A DNA stretch of 64,000 bases from Rhododendron vialii (taxonomy: Eukaryota; Streptophyta; Magnoliopsida; Ericales; Ericaceae): assembly GCF_030253575.1 (NCBI RefSeq), contig NC_080564.1, positions 7,856,501 to 7,920,500 of the forward strand. The letters are read 5' to 3'. The notes below the pieces were generated by a model. It did not search any database. It was not told the DNA's origin and saw only the letters and a list, made by a program, of their open reading frames with translations. Of this stretch, positions 36,001-49,500 are shown piece after piece. The position numbers and the translations under genes were made by a program. Numbering within the stretch: position 1 is the first letter of the stretch; each line of letters begins with the position of its first letter.

Positions 36001-39000
36001 TCCTTGTCCTCGTGGTGCTCTCCTGGAAAGGAACAGACTAAGATGATGACATTGGATCAATTTGGGTTATTTCGGTCACAGACATAACTAGTCTCTTTAA
36101 ATGAATGGCTTAGCTCATCTATCTTATGTGCTTATTCTATTATCACGGATGGTTGATTCCAATTTGACAAAGAGGCAACATGTGCACTTATGGGATTTTG
36201 TATCCTAATAATGAGGAAACTATTTAACTAAATGGGCATTCCTGTTTACCGCCCCTTTGTCCTAACTCTGATGAAGATAGAGATTGTGGGCTTCCCATTT
36301 TCTACAGAATCAAATATGGGTCTTGCTCTTTCAATCTTGAAGAGCGTAAATTCACTTAGATTATAGTTCATAACTTGTGAAAAACATATGATACTAGATT
36401 ATAGTTCATTGTTTTTTAATGAAAAAGACATGATACTAGATTATACGCTTTGACAGTTTATGCAGACTCTTAAAGACGTTGAAGAATATCCTAACAGTCG
36501 GCATGCAATAACTTGAGGGCTTATGCATCATTTTTTGAGCCAGATAATAGTAGTCCTTATGGTTCATGTGTCTGTTGTGCTACAAGATTTGTATGACCCT
36601 CGACATTCTCTATTTGTGTTCTAATTGGTTTACATGCATTAATGGGATGATATGTGAATATGAATGTGATTGTAGTGTCATGCATCAGTTGGGTTGGTTT
36701 CTCTTGGGGAAAGAGGGTGAGTATATAATTAAGCATCTTGACTGTGCGTAAGGCTTCTTTTTATGGGCCCTGGGTGTGCTCGGGAATGATTTCTATTTTC
36801 ATTTAGTCGACGAGTATTTCTAATGCTGTTGTGTTTGCTGCAGCTAGAGAAGTCTTTGAGGGCAATGCATTCACAATATGCAGAAATCAAGTTTACAGCT
36901 GATTCAAAGTTGGCTGAAGCTAATGCACTCATGGCTTCTATTGAAGAGAAATCTTTGGAGGTGGAAGCCAAAGTGCATGCTGCTGATGCCAAGCTTGCTG
37001 AGGTGAGCAGAAAGAGTTCAGAGCTTGAGAGAAAATCACATGAGGTGGAGGCTAGAGAAAATACAATTCGAAGGGAACGTCTATCTTTTAATGCAGAGTA
37101 TGCTTAAGTCTCATGACCCTTATCTTCATTTCCCTGAATCTTGCATTTGCTGAATTAACAATAAATAGGTTGTTATGTAATATTTCTGTTGTTTTTAAGT
37201 GGAGAAGTTTTTATTTGCCCTCAGGCGCGAGGCTCGTGAAAGTTCTTTAGTTAAACAGAGAGAAGACTTGCGTGATTGGGAAAAGAAATTAAAAGAGGGA
37301 GAAGAGAGGCTTGATGAAGTTCGAAGGCTGCTCAACCAAAGAGAGGAGAGGGCAAATGAAACGGACATGATCTTTAAGCAGAAACAGAATGACTTTGAAC
37401 AGGCACAGAAGAGTATTGATGAAGCTAATTCCACTTTGAAAAGTAAAGAAGAGGAGATAAGCCAGAGGCTTGATAACCTAGCTGTTAAAGAGAAGGCGAG
37501 TTTCTTTTTTTTTTTTTTTGATGTTTTATTTGTACTTTTCCCTTCCCCTATCTTTTTCTTGCTGAACTTTGTCAGATATATGATACATTTTCGCTGATAA
37601 TTTTGTGTACTTTCAAGCAGGAAGCCAATGCCATGCGAAATAGCTTAGAGGTAAAAGAGAAGGAATTAGTTGCGTTGGAGGAAAAGCTTGACGCAAGGGA
37701 AAGAGTAAGTTTTTGTAACTGATCCAATGTATAAACATACATTTTTTGATGACATTAAAGTGGCTGCAGTGATGAAGATGTTTACTGTCTACATCTATGT
37801 GCGCATATCTTGATGCACGTACAACTCAACCCCCTATGAATTTTAGAACCTGGTTTGAGTTCTTACTTCATGCAATTTCATCTTTCCTTAATCTATTTGT
37901 TTGCTAATTTGGCAGTCTAGGAGAGAATTTCAACCTTTTACTGCCTGAACATGCACAAGAAATAAAAAATCAATGACTCCTCTACTATTTGTTTCTCCTT
38001 CCTTTTATTCTTTAGTTCTTTTCTCCCTATCAAACTTCTAATCACGATATTGACACTGTGTTCTCTTGGGGATTGCCACAGGTTGAGATTCAGAAACTTC
38101 TTGATGAACACAAGTCTGTCCTTGATTCAAAGAAACGCGAATTTGAAATGGAAATGGAACAGAAGAGGACAGCTTTTGACGAGGACTTGAAAAGCAGGGC
38201 AGTTGAAGTGGAGAAGAAAGAAGCTGAAGTGAACCACCTAGAAGAGAAGGTTGCAAAACGCGAACAGGCATATGAAAAGAGACTGGATAAATTCAAGGAG
38301 AAAGAAAAGGATTTCGAATCAAGGTCAAAAGCTCTGAAGGAAAGGGAGAAGACCATCAAAATCGATGAGAAAAAGTTGGAGAAAGAAAGGAAAGAGATGC
38401 TTGTTGATAGGGAGAACATGCTTAATCTCAAGGCAGAGCTTGAGAAGGTAAGGGCTGAGATTGAAGAACAACAATCGAAGCTCAAGGAAGAGAGGGAACG
38501 CCTTCAAGTAACTGAAGAAGAGAGGTCAGAACATTTGCACCTTCAGTCGGAACTAAAGCTGGAGATAGATAAGTGTAGACAGCAAAGGGAGCTGCTTTTG
38601 AAGGAAGGTGAGGAATTGAAGCAGGAAAGAGAGAAGTTTGAGAAAGAGTGGGAAGAGCTGGATGAAAAAAGATCTAGGATTAATAAGGAGCTAGAGGAGG
38701 TGATTGAACAAAAGGAAAATATAGAAAAGACGAAAAGATTAGAAGAGGAGAGGTTAGAGAATGAGAAGTGGGCTACACAGGACTATGTTCAGAGGGAATT
38801 GGAAGCTCTCAAACTGGCTAAAGACTCGTTTGCGGCTAGCATGGAGCATGAGAAAGCAATGATGGATGAGAAAATCCAAATTGAGAAAGCCCAAATGCTT
38901 AATGATTTTGAGCTGCAAAAAAGAGAACTCGAGACTGAAATGCGGAAGAGGCAGGAGGAGCTGGAGAACAGTCTGGCTGAAAGGGAGAAGTCGTTTGTTG

Positions 39001-41445
39001 ATGAAAGAGAGAGGGAAATGAACAATATTAATTACTTGAGGGAAGTCGCCCAAAGGGAGATGGAAGAAATGAAAGTAGAAAGACTGAGGATCGAAAAGGA
39101 GAAAGAGGAAACTGCTGCAAACCAGAAGCATCTCGTAGGGCAGCAGCTTGAAATGCGAAAAGACATTGACGACCTTGTTCATCTTAGCAGGAAGTTGAAG
39201 GACCAGAGGGAACAATTCTTCCGTGAAAGAGAACGATTCATTGAATTTGTTGAGAGACACAAGGATTGCCAAACCTGTGGGGAGATTACTCGTGAGTTTG
39301 TAGCTTCTGATCTTCATCAATCTTTACCTATAATAGACAATGTGGAGCCACTTTCTTTGCCCAGACTAAGTGATGGTTATTTGAAGGACGGTATTGCAGT
39401 TACTTCTCATCAGAGGCTAAACAATGAGATGTCCCCTGGTTCTGGTTCTGGAACCATGTCCTGGCTTCGGAAATGCACCACGAAGATATTTAGTTTCTCT
39501 CCAGGCAAAAAGGGTGAAGTCAATGGTTCTCTAAATCTGATAGAATCACCTACTGATATTAGTTTGAGGGAACAGCCAATACGGTTATTGAGCAATGAAA
39601 ATGAACCAGAATCCTTTGGGATTGCAACCAACTCTTTGGATGGTCAGGGGGTTCAATCTGGTGATGATCAGAGCAACATCAACAGTAATGCACAAGAAAT
39701 TGTGGAAAATTCACAGCACTCTGATCTCAAAGAGGGAAAGCGTAAACCGGGTAGGCGAGGTAGGCTTAGGGTGAAGGAGGTTGTTGAAGAAGCCAAGTCA
39801 GTACTTGGGGATGCCTTAGATCAGAATGGTAGTGCTGAGAATTCTGCATTTTTGAACGAGGAAGGAAAACCTGGAAATAGGCGGAAGCGGAATCGTGCTC
39901 ATAGCTCTCAAAACACGGCAAGTGAGCAGGATTACAGTGAAGGACATTCTGGTAGTGTCACTGCAGGCGGTGGTCGCAAGAGGAGACAAAAGGTTGCTCA
40001 AGTGGTACAAAATCCTGGTGAAGTACGATACAATCTCCGGCGGCCCAGAATGTAAGTGTGCAGAAAAGATATCTCTGACTGGAACTAATTCTAGCGAAAC
40101 TTGAAGTAAAGGAGGACCTAACCTGACTCTCCATTTTCTGCTTTGACTCAATCGATGTTCTTTTAAAATTGAGGACCGGATATTAGGGATGACAATGGTT
40201 CGGTATTGATAAAACCAAAACCAAATAGATATGTATATAACACACACACAGACACATAGCCCGTTCCAGAACCGGAATAAGAACTTATTTTTTGTCTAAT
40301 AATAAGGTGTATTCCACAAAAAGGTGAATAAGTACTTATTTTAAAAAAAGGTAATTTCAAGCTCAAAAATCATGTGCTTACGCAAATAATTTTTCTATCA
40401 CTATGGATCTTGTTTGATAGATCTCATTGAGATCTTTAATACGGTGCAAAAAAAATTGAAAATTTATTTTTCATTTACATTATTTTTGAGTTTGAAAATG
40501 TGAAAATAAGCTGCTTATTTGGATTTTGTGAAACAAAGCTCCAAAATAAGTACTTATAAAATAAGAAGGTTTCTGGAACGGGCTCGAATGTAACTATATG
40601 ACACATATGTATATACATACTAGGGTATTTTTGTAATTACATTGCGGTTTGGTTTGGTTTCAGTTACGGTGCGGTTATCATATGAAATTGAAACCAAATC
40701 CGTGCAGGCAGCCGGTTTTTTGGACTAATTGGTTTAATACCGTCTTGATCGGTTTAGTTAACCATCGGTTCGGGTGGGGTTGCCATCCCTACCTGGTATT
40801 GTTCTTTAGTGTGAGCAACCAGAATAATGACTTTTAGTGGCTTGAAAATTAATTTAATTATAACCGTGCAGTTAACCAACTTTTGTGTAGCTACCCTTCG
40901 TTAAGTGAATTATGGGTTCAAATCCTACGGGAAGGAGGTTGATACCCTTATTATGGATTGGGTGGGCATTACGGCAGTATAATGTGGAAATCTTCTGGAA
41001 AAAAAAAGAGTTAGGTTGTACCGTTGTTGTGTTATAATGCTCTGTTGTCGGAGATTTGCAGGTGTAAGCTGTCTAAGATAGCTTGCTTTATAATTGAGCT
41101 GTCAGATTGAGAAAGTACTCTCACTAGTCAGCATACGTCTACGAGTGACTAATTGACTTACAAAAGTTACCAAAGTAATGAACATAAGTTGTTGTAAGTC
41201 CTAAATCCTGATACTAGAATTTTTTGGCTCAGTCCGGTGGCAGTGGCAACCAATGGAGCGTTATCTGACCTGAGCAAAGGAAAGGAAAGAGATGGTGATG
41301 ATGGCGGAGGTGCAGGGGATGAAGTTTCCAATTCAAAAGCTGTGGTTGCAACTTCGACAGAGGTTGCTAGTGTAAATGGTGGAAGTGCACACCTCTTGCA
41401 GGTAAGGATGTTTTATGTTTATAAGAAGCATTCATTGTTTGCATG

Positions 41446-41505
<60 letters not shown>

Positions 41506-42465
41506 TGTGAATGTGGTGCACGCTCTCTTGGCAATCAATGTTTTTTTCAAGCTGAGTAGGGAGGTTGTATCAAATATAGTAATACATTCCCTTACATGCT
41601 CAAAGTTTTGTCAATTGCAAAGGAGGAAAAGCCCAGATACATGAGCTATCTTATCTTCAATATGGAAACAAAAATACTCGGAAGAAAAGATCGTTAAATT
41701 TCATCGGCATTTGAAACCAAGTTCTGCCAATGCCAAAGATACAGCAAGGGCCACATATCTGCCTTCTTTAGATCTGTCATAAGGAAACCAAACCATAAAA
41801 CCAAAAGCACAACAGAAGAATATTTCTATATACCATTTTTTTTTCCTTTTAAGCATAATAGAATAAATATCAAGTGTATTAGTGTCAGAGAAACATGTTA
41901 TCTAGAATGACCAAAATCAGCAACCATGTCTACCCAGCTACAGCTACAAAAAGATAACCTAAATTTCAGAAATTATCACAAATGGATGCATAAAAATTTG
42001 GCTAGAGGGAAAAATTATTGCCATCTTTGTGGTACGCACTTCACTTGCACACGTGCCCGTACCCAAACAACTGTACAAGATTACTTAAACCTGCACACTG
42101 GCATGTGCTCACACACACATACGAGCTAAAACAAAACATTGTAAAAAGGGAATAAAATAAGTGATTCACAATTTGAAGTTTGAACTGTGGTAGTGTAGTT
42201 GCATGTTCTTGGATATATATAAAGCAAGAGCTGACATGATATGTTATTGTGCCCTTGTCAGTTTGAAACCACAGCAGGTGCTGAGGATGGCATAGTTGAT
42301 AATATGGTACTGAGTGAAGAAGAGGTGAATGGGACTCCGGAACGTACGCCGGTAGAATCCAATGGCATGGACAACGATGACGATGAGGAGGAGGACGATG
42401 AAGAGTTTGAGCATCCTGGTGAAGTCTCGATCGGAAAGAGGCTTTTGAAATTTCTCACGACATGA
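33070..42465 (+). CDS. CRWN1: CROWDED NUCLEI 1-like nuclear lamina protein (NMCP family)
   Basis: CRWN/NMCP proteins are plant lamin-like filaments at the nuclear periphery that set nuclear size and heterochromatin organisation. Exons: 33070-33282, 35181-35390, 36844-37097, 37225-37495, 37621-37704, 38082-40051, 41233-41401, 42262-42465, giving 1124 aa. The start [16 protein letters not shown], then [18 protein letters not shown] and [20 protein letters not shown], are characteristic. A coiled coil spans about residues 60-720. The tail has basic patches ([15 protein letters not shown] near 901-915, NRRKRNR, RKRRQK), RYNLRRPR near 1000, an acidic run and the conserved terminus [17 protein letters not shown]. 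Intron 4 must use a GC donor (GCGAGT at 37496) to keep frame. Intron 6 holds a MITE and intron 7 a CT microsatellite. Resemblance is to NMCP1-type (CRWN1-3) rather than CRWN4. Confidence 0.95.
33283..35180. other. CRWN1 intron 1
   Basis: A 1.9-kb intron. The part at 33885-34440 is less T-rich and open on the minus strand for 68 codons, possibly an old transposon piece, but I recognise no domain. Confidence 0.45.
35391..36843. other. CRWN1 intron 2
   Basis: A 1.45-kb T-rich intron without a recognised insertion. Confidence 0.6.
40259..40583. mobile_element. MITE with GCCCGTTCCAGAAC ends in CRWN1 intron 6
   Basis: Left tip GCCCGTTCCAGAAC and right tip GTTTCTGGAACGGGC are inverted. The interior shares AATTTCAAGCTCAAAAAT, TATGGATCTTGTT and ACGGTGCAAAAAAAAT with 18879-19124, marking one family. 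No clean TTA duplication here. Confidence 0.75.
40860..40990 (+). mobile_element. possible SINE fragment in CRWN1 intron 6
   Basis: GGTTCAAATCC at 40925-40935 fits the Pol III B-box consensus. No convincing A box or tail, so only tentative. Confidence 0.25.
41450..41502. repeat. (CT)26 microsatellite in CRWN1 intron 7
   Basis: About 53 bp of pure CT starting 49 bp after the exon 7 donor. Confidence 0.97.
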
Positions 42466-43541
42466 TTTTATAAACCCCATCGCGCCTTGGCCCTGAGCTG
42501 CATTTTATTCTTCAGATACTGGTAGGGATCCTTGATTTGTAGCTGTGTGTATTAATCAGAAAACGTAGTTATAACCACGGTGATCCAATTCAAGGGAATT
42601 GGATCTTGTGCCCCCCTTTTTTTGTTGGATTTATTTTTCGTTAGGGTACGGTGGCTGTTTATTGTTTCACAACAGTCCTAGAGAATTCAGATTGGCTTTT
42701 CAGTCGCAACTTGTTGTATCAAATGGTTGTACTGTTCTTCGTATTAGGATGATTGTTTGCAGTCCGTCAAACTCAATTTCCGCAAGGGTTGTAATTTGTG
42801 CACTACGTTCCATCTTGTGGCGGTGTTATTCTCATTGCAAGGGAACTCGTACTCTTGTGCGGTTCTCATAGTAAGGGAACTCGTACCAGAACTCTTTTAA
42901 CCAAATGTGTGCTAGTGACGGGAAAATAGAGGTAAAAATTTGTTAATTCGACTTGGTGTGATCGCTCTCTCTGTCTCTGGTTTTTTTTGGATAGTGTTGG
43001 TTGGATTAGCATTAAGTTTAGATAACAACGAGAGTTCGATGCACTTCCATGAATTTGAATTCCCAACCTCTTGAACAAACCACTTGAGCTAACCTCGAGG
43101 GTTAACTTGGGGTGAATGGGTGAATGAATCAATGTGTCGATGTCGAAGATCTTCACAACTAAAAACTGAATTTCAGTTTTGAATTTGATATTCCGGAGTA
43201 CATTACTATTTCCTTCTAATACATATATGTACGTCAATGTTCTTGAGGAAGGTGAAACAACATAACCAAACATTGATGTACAAGAAGGATAGTAAATCAG
43301 CCAAGGAAACAATATATCGACTACCTGGAGAAAGTAATTCTCGATACCATTTGTGTTCTATTGGTATTTGGTATATCATGCTTACCAAGAAGGATAGCAA
43401 ATCAGCCAAGGAAACTCTCTGTGAAAATTCTCTGGGATCCAAACTTGAATGCTGCAACTATGTAACACAAAGTAGGACAATACACTCTCTAATGGGCTGC
43501 GGAAAAAAAAAAAAAAAAATCAACCTTAGAACCGGAAGAAA
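42466..43541. other. convergent 3' region between CRWN1 and ICME
   Basis: 1.08 kb shared by the two 3' ends. A 30-bp word beginning CAAGAAGGATAGYAAATCAG occurs at 43281-43310 and 43386-43415 (offset 105). No gene seen. Confidence 0.6.
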
Positions 43542-46500
43542 TTAAAAGGGGCTGACTTGACGAGCCAACTGCAATAGAAATTCGGGAAGAAGACGAGGTC
43601 TTGGAGGTGCTACGGCATCCTTTGCAAGAGCTTCTTTATCACCAGCATGAATGAAAGCAACAACATAGTCAAAGAGCTCATCTTTACCACCTCTCAGAGG
43701 ATCCTGCACATAAAATCCAAAAAGTTAGGAGTAAGCATATGAATGGCATTTCATACTGAGGGCCGAATTACTTAAGGTACTTTTTTCCTACGCATAATTA
43801 TAGTTTTCACAAGGAATCCCCAAACGTATTTTTCTCAGAGGTAGGACACCTAGCATGCCCTGCATGTGTCATTGTTCACTGATTATATGAACTCAAGGCT
43901 CGAATTACTTAAGGTGGGGGTTTGGTGGTTGACCCCTAAACCCAACAAAAAATTTCTACCAATACCAAGGGTCTTGAGGAAATTCTAATTTTGATAAAAC
44001 CTAGCAGCATATAATGTTGCTAACCCTAGCTGCCACATTGTAACTTTTTCCTCATTCAAAACGTAGTGAAAACTGGTATAAGCCAAGATTCTAAAAGACG
44101 CTAGGCGCTCCCAAGGCGGCCGGGTACCGCCTAGCACCTGGGTGGGGAACTAGTCGACCGCTTAATCGCCTAATCGCCTAGGCATTGGACCCCCGCCTAG
44201 CACCTAGGCGGGGGACTAATCGGCCCTAGGCGGGGACATTTAGAACACTGGCTATAAGCTGTGCATGTAGGCATTCTGCGGAAACACATAAATCACTGTG
44301 AAATCCATTCCCTGTGTGCTTGCTTCTTGATTCTTCATATTGTTGTGTTTGGTTTGTTGCTCAACAATCATAACACCAAACTAGAATTAGCACACGTAGG
44401 TCTATCCCACATGATGTTTTGAATGAAATGGTTACAGTGCGTCATCATTTAATACGATCTTAATAGAGGAAAAACATGATTTATGAAAAAAGAGAGCTTA
44501 TTAATGCATTACTTAATGAGCAATAAATTAGAAAACAGATAATATATTGTTCATTGATCATTCTAGTTCCAATTGCAACAAGAAACGAAGCCTGAAAATT
44601 GGGGGAAAATCATCACTCACGTGAAGAAATAAATCGGTATGAGTTTTTCCAGAATACAAAATAAGTTCCGCTTTTGCTCCAACTCTCTGGAGAGCATCCG
44701 CAAAAGCTCTACTGCAAATAGTAACACAATAGTGTCAGAAATTCAGAAGTACCAGTATTCATTAAAGGTGCTGTGAAAGAAATTGTATGATATATAAATG
44801 AGTAGCACACCAGGAAAAGAGAAACGACTGGCCCCTCTATACGGGGAAACACAAGAAACCAGTGGATTTTCGTGGGTTCTTAGTATGGTTTACAAATGTG
44901 TGTTTCCACAAGGCCAAACCATAAGTCAAAATATTCATGCGCCACAAATAGTATACTCAATTAAGTGTACTTTGGAGGAGATCTTCAATTCCAGTACATG
45001 ATGTTGCAGGCTCTATAATTTACCTGAAGAGATAAAATAGCTTGAAAGTCTATTTGAATGATACATCCAAGTACGTGCACAGCAAACTCGTAAAATTTGA
45101 GAACTGAAAGGGGTACCTAGGACCGTCAGCACGAATTTGCTGACGGGGAAAGCTCTCCCCGACCCAGGGACGGGAATCCTCTGTGTTACCTATTGTAGGC
45201 TGCGCTTGGGCAGATAGTGTTTGAGCATAACAAAACACAGGGCCCCGCAATTCTCCTTGACAGGGCACCACCAACCAATAACATTTCCATTAAATAACGT
45301 GCTCAATACATTTATCTAGTATGAGAGAGAGAGAGAGAGAGATGGGTGCCCCAAGAGGAAGTCAAGTTAGCCCACTCTAAGATGTATTAATGCAAGAAAA
45401 CAGTATTATATATTTATATCATAAAAGCAATCAAAAGGCAATTGTAGTCTGTCGTAATTTGACTGGATGCATATCTGGTTTACTTAGTTTATGCCGTTAG
45501 ACACTCAAAAGTTTTCGTTCAGGTTAAAGTATCTATGACTTTCGGCATCTCACACCTTGTAGACATGGACTATAAGAACATTACGTTGGAAAATTCTGTT
45601 TTCAATTTCTCCCTCCCAAAACGTATATTTTTCTTGTACCTATTCTTCATGGGAGGGTAAGGATTGTGTGTAGGGTGGGGGATAGAAGTTATACTAGAAA
45701 GCCTGGATAAGCAGTATCTAGTTGTCCAAAACGGGATCATTAACTCCTAAAGTGAGTTGATTATCTAATCCCAAACTCTTCTTCTGAATTTAGCAATTTC
45801 CAATCTCAAGAGCATGACAGAACCCATTCCTGGAACTCTTTAAATGGCCGGCAGTATCTGAAAGCCAGTTCAGGCATTTGCTTGACCAGAAAGCAACTAT
45901 GTTGTCGGACTCTACACTTAGCTCATCACACCTGAAGTAGAATCGTTTACAATGCAGGTATCTCTCCTATCCTGTCAAAAAAAGACCACAGAGAGCCATA
46001 TACTAGCAAACACACATCCTCTCATTTTCACCCCATAAGTAAATCAGAAGCAAATTGGACCATATGTGTTGAGAAATCAAAAGATATAGACAGTAAAGAA
46101 GATAACATTTCACTTGAGCATAGTAAAGTCATGCATCGAAATGGCTTTACCAAAAGGGACGAGATAGGCCATTCTAATTGCTTATTTACAAACATGTACA
46201 GTATTCTAAAAGTCGGCCTAGGACGTCCCAATGCCTAGATTTTAGGGTCTAGGCCTTAATTATACGTTTTGTACATTAGTTGGGATTTAGTTGAAGATTA
46301 ATCAGCTAGGCAAGGTTTAGTCGGCTGGGCAGTGACTAGTTGGCGGTCCATTTTGTACTCTTTACAAGTTCTAGGATAAAATATGTAATATTACACGTAT
46401 AGGGGGTTTCACTAAAACAAAATTGTATATCATATATTGATTTTATGTGTTAAATACTAAATTATAGTGTGCTTTGAATTTTGAACTTCGAACTTTTTAT

Positions 46501-49500
46501 TTGACTCGTTATTTTTTAGTTTACCTTAGTCTTAGTTCTTTCCTTCCTAGTCTAATGTCATTTCTTGCTCAAACTTTGGGGGAGGTGGGGAGATATGTTT
46601 TAAAAATACAGAAAAAAAAAAGGGCCCATCAGCCAAGGTGCCTCTCTTCCGACCGACTAGCGCCTAGTGATTTTTAGAACATTGAATATTAGCATATGGT
46701 TTCATCAGGATTGCAAAATCACATCTTAAAAAAAGCAGCAAAAAGATGGTTTGTCATACAACATATGTTACATTATCAATGAAACAGTAGAATGGGTACC
46801 CACTGTGACCACAAAAGTGGGTATAGTAACCTGCACAATATGAAAATGTAAAACTGCAGCATGCTTGAGAAAGAATTCAAACCTTGCGTCTGATGGGATG
46901 GAGTAATCTGAGGTTCCATGGAAAAGGATAATTTGGGGCAGCATAGCAACAGCATTGCAGATCCTTGGGTCCTGTATCCTAATTTCAGGAGAAAAATGTT
47001 GCAACGATTTTTCCCCTTCCATTATACTGTAATGATAGCACATTAGTTCTATGGGGCCAATAAGTGGGAACAGGTCAAATTATGTCCACAGAAATTGATA
47101 ATAAGAAGTTCAACAGCTTTATAATAAAATATTAAGACTTGGAACCTTAGAAAGACGGAGCGATAAAGACCTCGACCATGGAAGTGTTCAACCAAGCTGG
47201 GTATGTTGTACCTGTTTGTGGAAGTTGAAGGCAACCATGAATACATAATCCAATAACCGGTAATGAATTCCCAAGGGTTCGTTATGCTGCTGATGTATAA
47301 CAGGGCAGCAAAATGTCCATTGCTCAACAAAAACATACAATAAAGAGAGAGGAGGAGGACAATCTGAGAATGAAACTTACATATACATGTTAAGTTATGA
47401 ACACACAATCTTGAATTTTAATATAAACTCAACAACTTTATCATCTGAAGAATGTAGCCACAGGTAAAATGAAAACCACACGGAAAAAGGCAAAAACTTT
47501 GAAAGTCATGTTAGAAGTCCTTTTGTCAAATGCACGTTTTGCCACACAGCCACAGGCAATTTTACAGCATCAAAATGGGTATTGTATCACATCACAAAAA
47601 AGAAAATTTTTTTCTCCTTATAACAAATGGCCCCAAAAGCTTAAGGTGACAAATTTTTCCTCCGTAAAATCAAGAGCACTTGAACGTGAACTCATTGATG
47701 GTGTTAAAAAGGTATAAGCCACCGGTGGCAAAAGTTGATCAAGAGGTTAGCTGGGAAGTGTTTTCTTCTTGACTTAAATTTCAACACACAGACAGAAATA
47801 AAAGACGAGGATAATGAAAACCCCAGCGCTTGATGGATACAACCCACAATCTGATTATTGACTCCAATATTTTGACCAAATTGGTGACAATTTCAAGGAA
47901 TGGATGGGAATACTCTAGCTAATCTCTAACGTTAGCTGCATACAGGTTCTAGCTGAACCTTTAATGCGTTCCTCATCCCATCTCGGCAATCCTCCTTACC
48001 CTTTACTATCATAGTATTATTGATTCTGAAGTCTCTCTCTACAAGTATGCAGAAGAGAAGTAAAGACCAAGTTGTCCTCAAGTCTCACATTATGAGTGGA
48101 GAAGATGCAGAAATCTTCTCTATTCGCCGCAGTTCTTCTCCCCATGATACTCTCTTTTCATATATGTTCAAGATTAGAGAATTCCCCTATGTAGGCCTAC
48201 ACAGTTTTCAGTGAGAGATTTTTAGGTTGGGAGGGTAGAGGGTTAGAAAGCTATTGTAGCAATGCTTCATTTTGAAGTTAATGGTACATCTGGTAATACA
48301 TCAAACAGGCAATTGAAAGAATGTTGTCAACCGGGTGCAAAGCGGTCTTTTCAGCCCTTTGCACTCTCTTCATTTGTGCAAATAGGTGATCAACCTTCTC
48401 CCACACCGGCGTCCGAATGTTGGGAATGTAGAAAATGCAATTTGGAGGTGTCTTCTTTACCCCACAGATAAGCCACTCACTGTAGCATACCCTAGGAACT
48501 CAGTCACACATCAGCCTTTAAGCTTCTCTACAACAACTGACATCAATAAATCACACTTACCCGCCAGACAATCCAAAATAGGCTTTTATCTGGGAGACAC
48601 TCCAAGAGACACTCCTTCCTTCGGATTCTTTAACTGCCTGCTCCAAGAGAGCACAAGAAGAAATGTGTGCACCAGCTGATTGCCCCATTAGATAAATCCT
48701 ACATGAGCAGACGATGCAAAAAGCATGACACAGTGAAAGATATGTAAGGATATGAAAGCTAGCCTCTTACCTGTTAGGGTCACCTCCATAGTCAACAATA
48801 TTGTTGCACACAAATGAGATCCCTTGCAAAACATCTTCAACCATATCAGTGATGGTCCCCTGAGGAAAATTTCTGCATTCACATGTCACTTGTAAGATGG
48901 AGCGTTTTGGATGAACCCACATACTGATCTTAGAGATAGGAAGTCTGAATAGTCCAGTCATAACTTTTATCCAATGGCCGTACTGCTGATTTTATTAAAA
49001 AGGCCTGACACTATAGCCAACAATACTTACCAAAGGTACAAAGAAGGACATGGAATCCTATCTTCTGCCGATCAAAAAAATCCATTCTTCTATAAGCTAT
49101 GCCAAAATTGATGTCTCATGACATTCAACTCCAAATTCCATGTGATTAAGTCCATACGAATGATCACTTCGGATGAATGAATCAACAACAAAACATAATG
49201 ACCAAGGCAGAGGCTATTATTATGGATTTTGATGAACACGGGATCAAAGAACTTTACACAATTACTGAAGGGCTTATGTTAACACTGTTTCTTAGTTATG
49301 GGCAAAGACAACGGGGAATCATCAAGCTTTTATATCTCCATTTACATTTACTCTTAATGGAAAACCAACACTTCGATGTGCAACCATATCTCCTTTAATA
49401 ATAGAGTCATGTGAAGGCAGTAGCCTTCTAACTTTGTTAGGAAAGAGCATAAACCAATACAAGGAACATGGCATTGTTCACACTGAATCTACTAACCTGT

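Noticed and set aside
38754..39320. 188-codon minus-strand frame
   Set aside because: Antisense shadow of the CRWN1 coiled-coil exon, whose codon composition leaves the opposite strand open.
42866..43457. Minus-strand frames in the CRWN1-ICME spacer with a repeated SLADLLSFL
   Set aside because: The repetition comes from the 30-bp direct repeat; no splice structure or domain supports a gene.
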